DNA of 64,000 bases from Flavobacteriaceae bacterium F08102 (GTDB lineage Bacteria; Bacteroidota; Bacteroidia; Flavobacteriales; Flavobacteriaceae), in assembly GCA_023015935.1 (NCBI GenBank), contig JALKAY010000007.1, positions 44,765-108,764 of the forward strand. Reading direction: 5' to 3'. Below, in pieces: positions 8,882-17,693 of the stretch. A program made the translations under genes and the position numbers. Position 1 is the stretch's first letter. Every line of letters starts with the position of its first letter. Under the pieces are notes generated by a model that was not told the DNA's origin, did no database searches, and saw nothing but the letters and a program-made list of their open reading frames with translations.

Positions 8882-9527
8882 AACTTGCAATAATGGTTTC
8901 TCCACCTTTTGTTTTTTGATTAAGTTCAATATTAACTTTCATATCAAGTGGGATAAATACATCTACTCTAGAACCAAATTTGATAAATCCACTATCGTTG
9001 CCTTGGATGGCATTTTCTCCTTCTTTTGCATAATTGACAATTCGTCTAGCCATGGCTCCAGCAATCTGTCTAAATAATATGGGTCCTACAGTTTTATTTT
9101 CTACAACAATGGTTGTTCGTTCGTTTTCTTCGGATGATTTTGGGTGCCATGCGACGAGATATTTTCCAGGGTGGTATTTGCTGAATTTTATCACCCCACT
9201 GATGGGGTATCTGGTAACATGGACATTTAACGGTGACATAAAGATAGAGATTTGTCTTCTTTTATCGTTAAAATATTCTTTTTCTAAGACTTCTTCTATG
9301 ACAACGACCTTACCATCAACAGGAGCTACAATATGGAAGTCATTTAGTTTCGTTATTCTTTTTGGATTGCGGAAAAATTGTAGCACTAGGATGTATACTA
9401 CGGCAAGTACTCCGAGTAGCAAAGTTCTGAGCCAGGAAGGAAAATCAAGGTAATCTACAAGTAAAAAAAGTCCAGCTATCAACGCTGTTGAAATCGCAAT
9501 TATTTGATAACCTTCTTTGTGAAACAT
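8868..9527 (-). CDS. psd: Phosphatidylserine decarboxylase family protein
   Basis: 219 residues, the short (type II-like) form. Two N-terminal membrane helices (about 10-26 and 33-52) precede the catalytic fold, which contains VAPVDGKVVVIEE, FMSPLNVHVTRYPISG and the self-cleavage region FIKFGSRVDVFIP near residue 185. The Gly-Ser pair is the expected cleavage site that produces the pyruvoyl prosthetic group; here it is FGSR in place of the LGST of E. coli, as in archaeal-type short enzymes. It makes phosphatidylethanolamine from phosphatidylserine. It lies 15 bases downstream of cdsA on the same strand. Confidence 0.92.
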   Translation of the reverse strand: MFHKEGYQIIAISTALIAGLFLLVDYLDFPSWLRTLLLGVLAVVYILVLQFFRNPKRITKLNDFHIVAPVDGKVVVIEEVLEKEYFNDKRRQISIFMSPLNVHVTRYPISGVIKFSKYHPGKYLVAWHPKSSEENERTTIVVENKTVGPILFRQIAGAMARRIVNYAKEGENAIQGNDSGFIKFGSRVDVFIPLDMKVNIELNQKTKGGETIIASYENS

Positions 9528-9542
9528 GTTTTTTTCTTCTAT

Positions 9543-10334
9543 TTAAATTATATGTAAATATACATAAACGAATGGCGCAGCAAAAATTATACTGTCTAGT
9601 CTATCTAAAAATCCACCGTGTCCCGGAATTAGATTACTGCTGTCTTTAACACCGGCTTCGCGCTTAAATTTTGATTCTATTAAGTCACCTAATAATCCGA
9701 ATGAGAATACGATAAATGCAATAGTCATCCATTGTATAAGTGATAATTCAGCATTGTATTGTGCAATAACAAATGCGGCTCCTAAAGCCCCAATGAGTCC
9801 ACCTAATGCCCCTTCTACGGTTTTGTTTGGGGAAACTTTAACGTAGAGTTTTGTTCGTCCAATGGTACTTCCAACGAGATAGGCGGATGTATCACTCACC
9901 CAAATGAATATGAAAATATTTAAAATAGTATAAGGAGTATAGGTGCCTTGATCAAATGGGATTCGAACTAATGTGACGAAGGGAATTGCTATATAGGATA
10001 ATGCAAGGAAATAATGACCTAGTTTACTTGATGTTAAAGCAATTTTTGATTTAAAAAGTTGGTAAATCATCGGAACAAAAAAACTGATAATTAGAACAAC
10101 ATGAACATAGCGTTGGTTGATAAAGTCTAGTTGTAAAGAACGTAAATATATTAAAGACGCAACAACGAAAGTCCATCTATAGCTAAGTTTAATTAATTTT
10201 TTAAACTCAAATAAACAAAGCATCATGAAGATGTAAAAAAGGAGGTAAAATGTTTCCTTGGAATACAAACATGCAAATCCGATTAATGCTGCGTACATTA
10301 GGCCTGATAACGTTCTAACCAGTAATTCTCGCAT
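9543..10334 (-). CDS. cdsA: Phosphatidate cytidylyltransferase
   Basis: 263 residues with about seven membrane helices. The CDP-diglyceride synthetase signature is present near the C-terminus: SPNKTVEGALGG, GDLIESKFKREAGVKD and PGHGGFLDRLDS (Asp-Arg-Leu-Asp). It activates phosphatidic acid with CTP to give CDP-diacylglycerol, the precursor of all phospholipids, so it supplies the pathway in which psd acts two steps later. It starts one base after the stop of the LUD gene. Confidence 0.95.
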   Translation of the reverse strand: MRELLVRTLSGLMYAALIGFACLYSKETFYLLFYIFMMLCLFEFKKLIKLSYRWTFVVASLIYLRSLQLDFINQRYVHVVLIISFFVPMIYQLFKSKIALTSSKLGHYFLALSYIAIPFVTLVRIPFDQGTYTPYTILNIFIFIWVSDTSAYLVGSTIGRTKLYVKVSPNKTVEGALGGLIGALGAAFVIAQYNAELSLIQWMTIAFIVFSFGLLGDLIESKFKREAGVKDSSNLIPGHGGFLDRLDSIIFAAPFVYVYLHII

Positions 10335-10335
10335 C

Positions 10336-10923
10336 TTATAAGTCTTCTAAGAGCAGCAAATATAGATTTTTTGCATTATTATTTCCGTAACTTAAAAAAT
10401 CATCACTTACTTTTTCTGGGCGATAACTTTTTATTGAACTGATGTTGGTGGGAAAATTCTTGTGATAATTTTGACGAATTCCCATAAGAGATTCTGCTTT
10501 GTTTCGCACTAACTGACTGGTTCTCGCCATAACAATAAAGTATTCTGGGAGTTCAGCAATTTTTTTTGTAAAAACTTGCTCAGATGAAAACATGATGCTT
10601 CCCTCCTCAGCGATGAGGTGTTCACAAAATGTAAAAAAAGGATAATCAGACTTATTAGCGAGGGTATATCGCGCTCCAATAGATGTTAAAGTGCTTTGTA
10701 GGTCTTCATCTAGGCAGAGTACTTCCTTCCATTGATGTTCATTTAGAATATTCGCTAAATACTCCTCAACTTCCCGATGACTTGTGCAGTATAAAAACTT
10801 ACCACCTTTATCAATAAAGTTTTGGACAAAAGTTTCATCCAATGCCACAGAAGGCTGCGTCGTAGAAGCCGCATTCTTTTCTTCGGTGGGATTTTGATTG
10901 AAAATTTTCTTAAAGAGGTTCAT
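10336..10923 (-). CDS. LUD domain protein (LutC-like)
   Basis: 195 residues, soluble. The middle and C-terminal part (about 55-195) fits the LUD/LutC fold: ITSIG-like LTSIGARYTL, CEHLIAEEGSIMFSS and a C-terminal SIKSYRPEKVSDDFL. LUD proteins take part in lactate utilisation in other bacteria, but this single-domain form encoded between ftsH and cdsA is a conserved flavobacterial gene whose role is not known to me. The N-terminal 45 residues are low-complexity and Asn/Thr-rich. Confidence 0.75.
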   Translation of the reverse strand: MNLFKKIFNQNPTEEKNAASTTQPSVALDETFVQNFIDKGGKFLYCTSHREVEEYLANILNEHQWKEVLCLDEDLQSTLTSIGARYTLANKSDYPFFTFCEHLIAEEGSIMFSSEQVFTKKIAELPEYFIVMARTSQLVRNKAESLMGIRQNYHKNFPTNISSIKSYRPEKVSDDFLSYGNNNAKNLYLLLLEDL

Positions 10924-10964
10924 ATTACTACGAGTTTAACTCAAAAGTAAATAATAACCTACGC

Positions 10965-12992
10965 TTAGGCGAATTCTGTTGAAATCTCATCGTCTTTGTT
11001 CACATCTTTTTCATCTGTTGATTGTGCTTCCTTCTCTTTTTCGATCTGTTTTGATTTAGGACTTTCTGCTAACGGTTCTTTTATGAACGGTCTTTCTCCA
11101 AATATTTTCACCAAATCATCACTGAATATTACTTCTTTTTCAAGGAGCAATTCTGCTAAGGTAGTCAACTCTTTTTTGTGTTTAGACAAAATGTCAATGG
11201 CACGTTGATATTGCGTTTCAATTAATAATGAGATTTCTTCATCAATACGCTTGGCAGTTTCTTCACTATAAGGTTTTGAAAAATTGTAATCTGACTGGCC
11301 AGAAGAATCGTAATAGGTTATATTTCCTAATTTTTCATTGAGACCATAGATAGTAACCATAGCACGTGCTTGTTTGGTTATTTTTTCCAAATCACTCAAT
11401 GCTCCGGTCGATATTTTACCAAAGATTACTTTCTCAGCTGCTCTTCCTCCTAAGGTGGCACACATTTCATCAAGCATTTGTTCTGTTTGCACGATCATAC
11501 GTTCTTCAGGAAGATACCAAGCAGCACCCAGCGATTGTCCTCGGGGTACAATGGTTACTTTTACAAGCGGTGCAGCATGTTCTAAGACCCAACTTACCGT
11601 TGCATGTCCCGCTTCGTGGTAGGCAATGGTTCTCTTTTCTTTTTGGGTCATAATCTTATTCTTTTTCTCCAGCCCACCAACAATACGATCAACGGCATCT
11701 AAAAAGTCTTGATGATGCACTGCCTTGTGATTTTTTCTCGCTGCCACTAAGGCAGCTTCATTACAGACATTAGCAATATCAGCACCTGAAAATCCAGGGG
11801 TTTGTTTAGAAAGGAAGTCAATGTCAACATCCTTACTCATTTTTAAAGGCTTAATATGTACTTCAAAAATTTCTTTGCGCTCGTTCATATCTGGCAAATC
11901 GACATAAATTTGTCGATCAAATCTCCCTGCTCTCATCAATGCCTTGTCTAATACATCGGCGCGGTTCGTTGCAGCTAATACAATAACATTTGTATCCGTA
12001 CCAAAACCATCCATTTCAGTGAGGAGTTGGTTTAATGTGTTTTCTCGCTCGTCATTTCCACCGGTAATATTGTTTCTCCCCCGTGCTCTACCGATGGCAT
12101 CAATTTCATCGATAAAAATGATTGATGGTGATTTTTGGGCAGCTTGTTTGAACAAATCACGAACTCGAGAAGCTCCAACACCGACAAACATTTCAACAAA
12201 GTCTGAACCTGAAAGTGAAAAGAATGGTACACCAGCTTCTCCAGCAACCGCTTTAGCTAATAGGGTTTTACCAGTCCCTGGAGGGCCAACTAATAACGCT
12301 CCTTTTGGAATCTTTCCTCCGAGTTTAGTGTATTTGTCTGGATTTTTTAAGAAATCTACAATCTCCTGAACTTCTTCTTTGGCTCCTTCTAACCCAGCAA
12401 CATCTTTAAAAGAAGTTTGTACTTTTTGATCTTGATCAAATAATTTCGCTTTCGACTTTCCAATATTGAAAATTTGACCACCAGGACCACCTCCGCCACC
12501 AGCACCCGACATACGACGCATGATAAAGATCCAGATAGCAATTATAAAGATAAATGGTAACCACATGAAAATACCATCCCAGATACTCGTTTCGTTTTTA
12601 AACTCACGATTAAAATCGAGATTGTATTCTTTTTTAGCTTGGTCTAAACTATCTTCAAAATTTTGTAAATCTCCAATATTGTAAGAAAATAATGGGTCGC
12701 TTGGGTTATAAAAAGCACCTTTTGTTTTTGATTTGTACCTTTCTTTGCTAAGTGATTGTTCCTTTATATAGACTTGTGCTACACTTTTATTGATAATCGT
12801 TATTTTCTTAACATCATTATCTTTAAGGATTTCATTGAGTTCATTGTCAGATAATTTATTAGTGCTTAACGCTGAACTGTTTAGAAATTGATATCCTAGA
12901 ATTAAGGCAAATATGATTCCGTAAATCCAGTAAATATTAAACTTGAATTTAACTTCTTTAAATGGTTTTTTATTTTTTTTATCTTGGTTCAT
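10965..12992 (-). CDS. ftsH: ATP-dependent zinc metalloprotease FtsH
   Basis: 675 residues. Two N-terminal membrane helices (about 22-40 and 142-160) flank a periplasmic domain. The AAA domain has Walker A GPPGTGKT near residue 237, Walker B IIFIDEIDAIG, and the second region of homology ending in ATNRADVLDKALMRAGRFDR. The zinc protease site HEAGH lies near residue 462. The C-terminal 40 residues are charged and low-complexity. FtsH degrades unassembled membrane proteins and some regulators; in E. coli it also controls lipid synthesis, which fits the neighbouring cdsA/psd. Starts 15 bases after rsfS. Confidence 0.98.
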   Translation of the reverse strand: MNQDKKNKKPFKEVKFKFNIYWIYGIIFALILGYQFLNSSALSTNKLSDNELNEILKDNDVKKITIINKSVAQVYIKEQSLSKERYKSKTKGAFYNPSDPLFSYNIGDLQNFEDSLDQAKKEYNLDFNREFKNETSIWDGIFMWLPFIFIIAIWIFIMRRMSGAGGGGGPGGQIFNIGKSKAKLFDQDQKVQTSFKDVAGLEGAKEEVQEIVDFLKNPDKYTKLGGKIPKGALLVGPPGTGKTLLAKAVAGEAGVPFFSLSGSDFVEMFVGVGASRVRDLFKQAAQKSPSIIFIDEIDAIGRARGRNNITGGNDERENTLNQLLTEMDGFGTDTNVIVLAATNRADVLDKALMRAGRFDRQIYVDLPDMNERKEIFEVHIKPLKMSKDVDIDFLSKQTPGFSGADIANVCNEAALVAARKNHKAVHHQDFLDAVDRIVGGLEKKNKIMTQKEKRTIAYHEAGHATVSWVLEHAAPLVKVTIVPRGQSLGAAWYLPEERMIVQTEQMLDEMCATLGGRAAEKVIFGKISTGALSDLEKITKQARAMVTIYGLNEKLGNITYYDSSGQSDYNFSKPYSEETAKRIDEEISLLIETQYQRAIDILSKHKKELTTLAELLLEKEVIFSDDLVKIFGERPFIKEPLAESPKSKQIEKEKEAQSTDEKDVNKDDEISTEFA

Positions 12993-13007
12993 CGATGTGT
13001 CTTAATT

Positions 13008-13379
13008 TTAATAGGTCGCTTCTATGGTTGTAATTTTTGCATCACCCCATAAGCTTTCAATATCGTAATATTCTCGTATGTGTTTTTGAAAAATATGTAC
13101 AACAACGTTGACATAATCTAAGAGTATCCATTCTGCATTACGCTCACCTTCGACATGCCATGGTTTATCTTTGATGGATTTACTTACTGTTTTTTGAATA
13201 GATCCAGAAATGGCATTCACTTGGGTGTTCGAATTACCCTCGCAAATAACGAAATAATCACATACCGTATTTTCAATTTCTCGTAAGTCTAGGATATGTA
13301 TTTTCTCTCCTTTTACTTTTTCTATCCCCGCGATAATCTCTGTTATCAGTTGATCTGTGTTAGCTTTTTTCTTCGTCAT
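13008..13379 (-). CDS. rsfS: Ribosome silencing factor RsfS
   Basis: 123 residues, standard length for RsfS (Iojap/DUF143). Conserved features are GEKIHILDLREIENTVCDYFVICEG (Asp-Tyr-Phe-Val core), PWHVEGERNAEWILLDYVNVVVHIF-type segment near residues 78-105 (Gly-Glu and Trp-Ile-Leu-Leu-Asp) and REYYDIESLWGDA at the end. It binds ribosomal protein uL14 and blocks subunit joining when nutrients are short. First gene of the leftward ftsH-cdsA-psd block. Confidence 0.93.
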   Translation of the reverse strand: MTKKKANTDQLITEIIAGIEKVKGEKIHILDLREIENTVCDYFVICEGNSNTQVNAISGSIQKTVSKSIKDKPWHVEGERNAEWILLDYVNVVVHIFQKHIREYYDIESLWGDAKITTIEATY

Positions 13380-13401
13380 TAAATGCCTCTAAGTTTATCT
13401 G

Positions 13402-13409
13402 CAAATGTA
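13402..13409 (-). promoter_or_regulatory. -7 promoter box of the rsfS-ftsH operon
   Basis: Minus strand TACATTTG, a perfect TAnnTTTG, lies 22 bases before the rsfS ATG in the spacer between rsfS and birA. No clear TTG is seen at the -33 distance, so the call rests on the -7 box and position. Confidence 0.5.
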
Positions 13410-13485
13410 ATCTTTTTATCGCTATTGAAATAGTCCTGAGTTAAACTTTTTGTCCTAATTTGGAAATGTATACTCCAGTTCATAG

Positions 13486-13493
13486 TATATTTG
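13486..13493 (+). promoter_or_regulatory. -7 promoter box of birA
   Basis: TATATTTG is a perfect TAnnTTTG; a TTG at 13460-13462 is 23 bases upstream, slightly long for the -33 element. The birA ATG follows only 9 bases after the box, so the transcript should be leaderless or nearly so. Confidence 0.55.
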
Positions 13494-13502
13494 CATTCAT
13501 AT

Positions 13503-14234
13503 ATGAAGATTGTCAAACTTGATGCCATAGATTCTACGAATTCCTATTTAAAGGATTGGTCTCGACGTGAAAACCTTGAGAATTGGACCGTGGTTTCTGC
13601 ACTATCCCAAACTAAAGGAAAGGGGCAGCGACAAAATAGATGGTATTCTGAAGCAGGTAAAAATTTGACCTTCAGTGTTTTAGTTAGATTTGAACGATTA
13701 AGTATTGAGTCGCAGCATTATTTAAATTATAGCACATCTATCGCCGTATATAATGTGCTTAAATATTATATTCCACAAAAATTATCCATTAAATGGCCAA
13801 ACGACATTTTGTCAGCGAACGCCAAAATTGGTGGTATTCTTATTGAATGTAACTTAAAAAATGCTATGGTTACCGAGGCCATTGTGGGTATTGGTCTGAA
13901 TGTAAATCAAACTGACTTTAGTGCTTTGCCTAACGTAGCTACTTCAATTAAGCAGCGCTTAGGCACTTCGGTAGATCTCGATGAGTTACTTGAAAAAATA
14001 TTGTTAGAGCTTCAGTTTCAGTTTTTGCTTATTCAACAGCATCAATGGCCAAAGATTAAAAACACCTATGAGCAATTTCTCTATAAATGTGGGGTGCCAA
14101 GTATGTTTGTAGATCAACAAGGTGATTCATTTATGGGGAAAATAACAGGTACATCTTCTGCTGGAAAATTAATTGTAGAACTGGAAGATGAAACTATTAA
14201 AACTTTTGATTTAAAGGAAATTAGCTTTGTTTAA
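13503..14234 (+). CDS. birA: Biotin-[acetyl-CoA-carboxylase] ligase
   Basis: 243 residues from ATG at 13503; the in-frame TTG at 13491 lies in the -7 promoter box and is rejected. Motifs: DAIDSTNSYL, the biotinyl-AMP loop QTKGKGQRQNRWYS (variant of GRGRRGR), IKWPNDIL, KIGGILIE and GIGLNVNQ. There is no N-terminal helix-turn-helix, so this is a monofunctional (group I) ligase that biotinylates carboxylase carrier proteins and does not act as a repressor. It converges with the SRPBCC gene; the two stop codons overlap. Confidence 0.95.
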   Translation: MKIVKLDAIDSTNSYLKDWSRRENLENWTVVSALSQTKGKGQRQNRWYSEAGKNLTFSVLVRFERLSIESQHYLNYSTSIAVYNVLKYYIPQKLSIKWPNDILSANAKIGGILIECNLKNAMVTEAIVGIGLNVNQTDFSALPNVATSIKQRLGTSVDLDELLEKILLELQFQFLLIQQHQWPKIKNTYEQFLYKCGVPSMFVDQQGDSFMGKITGTSSAGKLIVELEDETIKTFDLKEISFV

Positions 14235-14620
14235 AGCGCTGAAATATTTTCCGTTAAATTATTGATGAAATTTTGAAGTGGGTTTTTTATCATCATGGCC
14301 ATCATGGCATTAAATTTCCCGTCAAAACTCAATTGAACCATACTGCTCTCCTCATTGATTTCTTCAATTTCTGCTTGTAAGGTGAATGGAAATTTATCAC
14401 TAGCCGAGCCTAATACAACTAAATCGTTCGGTCGCGTTTCATTTAGTAAGAGTTTGATTTCTGGCATCCCCTTAAGAGCAAATAAAAACCCATTTGGACG
14501 AACTTCAAATTTGTCAGTATTTTTAGGCATGATATGTTCGTAATTTTCAACTTTTGACAAATAGTCAAACACATAAGTAGCTGATTGCTGAACACTAACT
14601 TTCGGACTTTGTAAATTCAT
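14231..14620 (-). CDS. SRPBCC family protein (START-like)
   Basis: 129 residues, soluble. VSVQQSATYVFDYLSKVENYEHIMP at the start and PLQNFINNLTENI at the end match the first strand-helix and last helix of the SRPBCC/polyketide-cyclase fold, a hydrophobic ligand pocket. Ligand unknown. Its stop codon shares bases with the birA stop on the other strand; upstream, 38 bases separate it from pyrE, which runs the same way, so the two may be co-transcribed. Confidence 0.75.
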   Translation of the reverse strand: MNLQSPKVSVQQSATYVFDYLSKVENYEHIMPKNTDKFEVRPNGFLFALKGMPEIKLLLNETRPNDLVVLGSASDKFPFTLQAEIEEINEESSMVQLSFDGKFNAMMAMMIKNPLQNFINNLTENISAL

Positions 14621-14658
14621 AGGTTATTTTTAAAATTGAGAGGCAAAGACAATGCCAA

Positions 14659-15300
14659 TTATTGACACCATTCACTGGGGTTTGCTCTCCATTGTTCTAA
14701 GGTGGCTAGCTCACTCTCTGTAATATAATTTGTTTTTATTGCTTGAATTAATAAATGACTATAATCACTTAAAGTCGTTAATTCCACGTTGGCCAATTTG
14801 AAATTCTCGGCGGCAAATGAAAATCCATAGGAGAAAATGGCAACCATTCCTTTTACGCGAATGCCTGCGTTTTTTAATGCATCAACAGCTGCCAGACTAC
14901 TCTTGCCTGTACTGATTAAATCTTCAATGACAACCACTGTTTGGCCTTCTGAAATTTGACCTTCAATTTGGTTTTGACGTCCGTGTTTTTTTGCTTCGGG
15001 ACGAACATAAATAAATGGAAGTCCTAATTCTTGTGCAACCAGTACGCCAATTGCAATAGCGCCTGTTGCTACCCCTGCAATGGCATCGGGCATGCCGTAT
15101 TTATCTTCAACTAGCCTCGCTAAATTAGAGCGTAAGAAATTTCTAATATGCACATGAGATAAAGTGATTCTATTGTCACAATAGATGGGAGATTTCCATC
15201 CAGAAGCCCAAGTAAATGGGTTTTTCGGACTCAATTTAATTGCCTTAATTTGTAATAAATTTTCGGCAGTTTCTGCGGCGGTGGTATCGTTAAATATCAT
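14659..15300 (-). CDS. pyrE: Orotate phosphoribosyltransferase
   Basis: 213 residues, normal length. The PRPP-binding loop VVVIEDLISTGKSS lies near residue 120 and the flexible-loop lysines and arginines in VRPEAKKHGRQNQIEG near residue 100. N-terminal LLQIKAIKLSPKNPFTWASGWKSPIYCDNR is the orotate-side signature (Phe-Thr-Trp-Ala-Ser-Gly). It converts orotate and PRPP to OMP in pyrimidine synthesis. A -7 box sits directly before its start and the NUDIX gene diverges 33 bases away. Confidence 0.95.
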   Translation of the reverse strand: MIFNDTTAAETAENLLQIKAIKLSPKNPFTWASGWKSPIYCDNRITLSHVHIRNFLRSNLARLVEDKYGMPDAIAGVATGAIAIGVLVAQELGLPFIYVRPEAKKHGRQNQIEGQISEGQTVVVIEDLISTGKSSLAAVDALKNAGIRVKGMVAIFSYGFSFAAENFKLANVELTTLSDYSHLLIQAIKTNYITESELATLEQWRANPSEWCQ

Positions 15301-15305
15301 AGCCG

Positions 15306-15313
15306 CAAAACTA
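15306..15313 (-). promoter_or_regulatory. -7 promoter box of pyrE (near-leaderless)
   Basis: Minus strand TAGTTTTG, a perfect TAnnTTTG, ends 5 bases before the pyrE ATG, so transcription would start at or next to the start codon. No obvious TTG at the -33 position. Confidence 0.5.
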
Positions 15314-15333
15314 CATAAATTTTTAAATGACTT

Positions 15334-15933
15334 ATGAAAATAAATTATGTATTTATCAATAATTTTTCCATCATTTTAACAAGTAATCTTCAAATGAAAA
15401 ATCATCCTTGTTTTTTTAGATTGGAGGAGGTTGATTTACTGGAAGTTATTGATAAAATGTTTAAAGGAGAAGTAAAGGAGTTGTATTTATACCACGAAAA
15501 TCTCAAAAAACTTAGATCGGATTTTGTTCGTCATTTTACATGTATAAAAGCTGCGGGAGGAAAAGTGGTTAATGCAACAGGAGAGGTCTTATTTATTTAC
15601 AGGAATGATGTTTGGGACTTGCCAAAAGGGAAGATAGAGAAAGGAGAAAAGAAGAAAGAAGCTGCATTACGCGAAGTGCAAGAAGAAACGGGAGTGGTGG
15701 GGTTGGAATTAGGAAGACGACTTGAAACTACCTATCATCTATATCGGTATAAGCAAAAAACCATCCTTAAAATAAGTTATTGGTATGAAATGTTTACCAC
15801 TTCTAAAGCTCCTCTTCATCCTCAATTGGAGGAAGGGATTAGTCGTGTTGAATGGTTGAATAAATCGCAAATATCGAAAGTATTACCTCATTCTTATGCA
15901 AATATTCGCCGATTGTTTTTGGCTAATGTGTAA
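15334..15933 (+). CDS. NUDIX hydrolase
   Basis: 199 residues. The Nudix box is complete near residues 103-125: G then E five residues on, then REVQEETGV (GKIEKGE...REVQEETG). The preceding DVWDLPKGK is typical of (di)nucleoside polyphosphate pyrophosphatases. The N-terminal 65 residues (MKINYVFINNFSIILTS onward) form an extra segment found in the flavobacterial family next to pyrE, so the ATG at 15334 is chosen over the internal Met at 15394. Substrate not predictable. Divergent from pyrE. Confidence 0.88.
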   Translation: MKINYVFINNFSIILTSNLQMKNHPCFFRLEEVDLLEVIDKMFKGEVKELYLYHENLKKLRSDFVRHFTCIKAAGGKVVNATGEVLFIYRNDVWDLPKGKIEKGEKKKEAALREVQEETGVVGLELGRRLETTYHLYRYKQKTILKISYWYEMFTTSKAPLHPQLEEGISRVEWLNKSQISKVLPHSYANIRRLFLANV

Positions 15934-16030
15934 TTTGTTTACAATTGAATTAGAAAAATTGCAGATTGATACTTCGCGATAAGATTATTAAATTTTTCCA
16001 GTCGTTATGTTGATTATTTTCGATTCAAAT

Positions 16031-16047
16031 ACCTCGTTTTTCGAGGT
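16031..16047. other. Small hairpin upstream of the nucleoid protein gene
   Basis: ACCTCG, five T, CGAGGT: a perfect 6-bp stem 44 bases before the start at 16091, in the 157-base spacer after the NUDIX gene. It may end the NUDIX transcript or sit in the leader of the next gene. Confidence 0.4.
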
Positions 16048-16090
16048 GAAATCCCTACTATTGCAGGGTCTAAAAAATTGACTTGAAATT

Positions 16091-17140
16091 ATGATTAAAC
16101 GTAACAAAGCTTCTATTTCTAGATTTATTATACACAAAGTTGGGAATAAATTTAATAACGGTAAAAATGTATTTTCTGACGAAGAAGTACACTTTGATCA
16201 AGCGAGTTATGAATTGATGCTACCATTTTTACTTCGACCATTTGGTTCGGTAGTTCAGAGTTATCGTTTTAATCATCACGCAGATATAAATTTGAATGAA
16301 ATCAATTCCTATGTGATGCAACTCTTTAAGGAAGATACTGATTTTGTGGAGATTTCAAAGCATATTGTAACTCATTTGTTTGAACAGTCTAATTCTGCCC
16401 AAATTAAAACAGGAGATGTAATTATCGCTGAATTTGACGGTATAGAATTTAATGATATTACGACCAACGCTATAGGAATATTTAAAATTGAGAATAAGGT
16501 TGACTTCTTTCAAACCTTTTTGGAAGGAAATAGTTATGATGTAGCTGTGCAAAAAGGAATTAGTGCGAAAAAAGTAGATAAAGGTTGCTTGGTGTTAAAT
16601 CAGTCAGATGCAGAAGGACATATTGTTTTTAGTGTAGATCACAATAATTATGATGCACAGTATTGGATCAATCATTTTCTAAATATTAAATATGCGAACG
16701 ATTCAAATCAACACACGCAAAATTATATTGAATTTTGTAAGGATTTTTCAACCGAAATAGTTAAGAATAAATTTGGTAATCAAGAGCAAAATAGCTTTTT
16801 AGCGAAAACAATCGATTATTTTAAAGAGAATGAAGCGGTGAATATTGAGGAGTTTAAAGCCGAAGTGTTTGATGATGAAGAACAAATTGTGTTATTTGAA
16901 GACCATAAAAAAACTTTTGAACAAGAACAAGATGTACTTATTCTTAATCATTTTGATATAGCCGATGCGGTAGTAAAAAAAGCTAAAAAGAAAATAAAAA
17001 CTGAAATTCAACTCGATACAAATATTCAAATTAAACTCGATATTGACGCACCAGATTCTTCAAGTGAATACCTTGAGCGGGGCTATGATGAAGAGAAGAA
17101 AATGCATTTTTATAAAGTGTTTTTTAATGAAGAAGGATAG
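16091..17140 (+). CDS. Nucleoid-associated protein, NdpA/YejK family
   Basis: 349 residues, soluble, acidic. The N-terminal ISRFIIHKVGNKFN and the run LLPFLLRPFGSVVQSYRF-like text near residues 45-60, plus the central segment on induction of a phosphorylation-free core (GDVIIAEFDGIEF, DAVGIFK-like NAIGIFKIENK), fit the 37-kDa nucleoid-associated protein family. E. coli YejK is found with the chromosome and binds topoisomerases. A role in DNA organisation is inferred; in many genomes such proteins also stand beside defence genes, but none is seen here. Confidence 0.8.
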   Translation: MIKRNKASISRFIIHKVGNKFNNGKNVFSDEEVHFDQASYELMLPFLLRPFGSVVQSYRFNHHADINLNEINSYVMQLFKEDTDFVEISKHIVTHLFEQSNSAQIKTGDVIIAEFDGIEFNDITTNAIGIFKIENKVDFFQTFLEGNSYDVAVQKGISAKKVDKGCLVLNQSDAEGHIVFSVDHNNYDAQYWINHFLNIKYANDSNQHTQNYIEFCKDFSTEIVKNKFGNQEQNSFLAKTIDYFKENEAVNIEEFKAEVFDDEEQIVLFEDHKKTFEQEQDVLILNHFDIADAVVKKAKKKIKTEIQLDTNIQIKLDIDAPDSSSEYLERGYDEEKKMHFYKVFFNEEG

Positions 17141-17693
17141 GGTGAAAATTTTTTACATACCTAAACAGTTTTATCTGAAAGTGTGAGCGTTTGTAGTAGG
17201 TAGTGCTTAGTCTTCAGTTGGCAGAGTCTAGTGTCTTGTCCTGAAATAGGTTGACCGTGTTGTTTTTTCTACTAATTACTATATATAACTTGCGATATAT
17301 TGAGTACGAAAGCGGAGTATCAATGCGAAGCATTGGACGCTCAAAGTGGAGGAATAGTGAAAATTAGGTTTTAGGATGATAAGCGTTAGAAGGTACAGGT
17401 AACTTGCCCCATTTTTGTAGCGGTTTTCATTACAACGCAAGGAGGAATCAAAAATTCCTCAACTTGAGGTGTCTTTTTTTTGGTTCTTTTTTAGGTAAGC
17501 AAAAAAGAATGAAAGAAGAAAAAGTAAACGTCTTTAGTCCTAACCACTCGTGATTACGATGTTTAAAAGCTATTTTATAGCTACGTGCTAAATTCTTTCT
17601 AAATAACATAATTATCGTTTTATTCTTACTAAAAGTTGTTCAAATTCAGAAAGTTTTGCAATCAGACGACGCGAATCAGGAACGTTTATTTCA
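17141..17693. other. 553-base spacer with hairpins and possible mobile-element remnants
   Basis: No credible ORF. It holds GTCCTGAAATAGGTTGAC (17238-17255), which resembles the end of the IS3-type element near 63869; a hairpin CAATGC-GAA-GCATTG (about 17320-17334); two overlapping alternative hairpins at 17451-17468 followed by eight T; and AGCTAT-TTT-ATAGCT near 17569. The T-rich hairpin would stop rightward transcription from the nucleoid protein gene. The dense mix of hairpins suggests decayed repeats or insertion sequence debris. Confidence 0.5.
17451..17482 (+). terminator. Terminator with two mutually exclusive hairpins
   Basis: GAGGAAT and ATTCCTC can pair around CAAAA (17452-17460 region), or the downstream CCTCAA can pair with TTGAGG (17457-17469); the CCTC is shared, so only one forms at a time. 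The second hairpin is followed within 4 bases by eight T. This is the geometry of a terminator with an upstream competitor. Confidence 0.6.
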
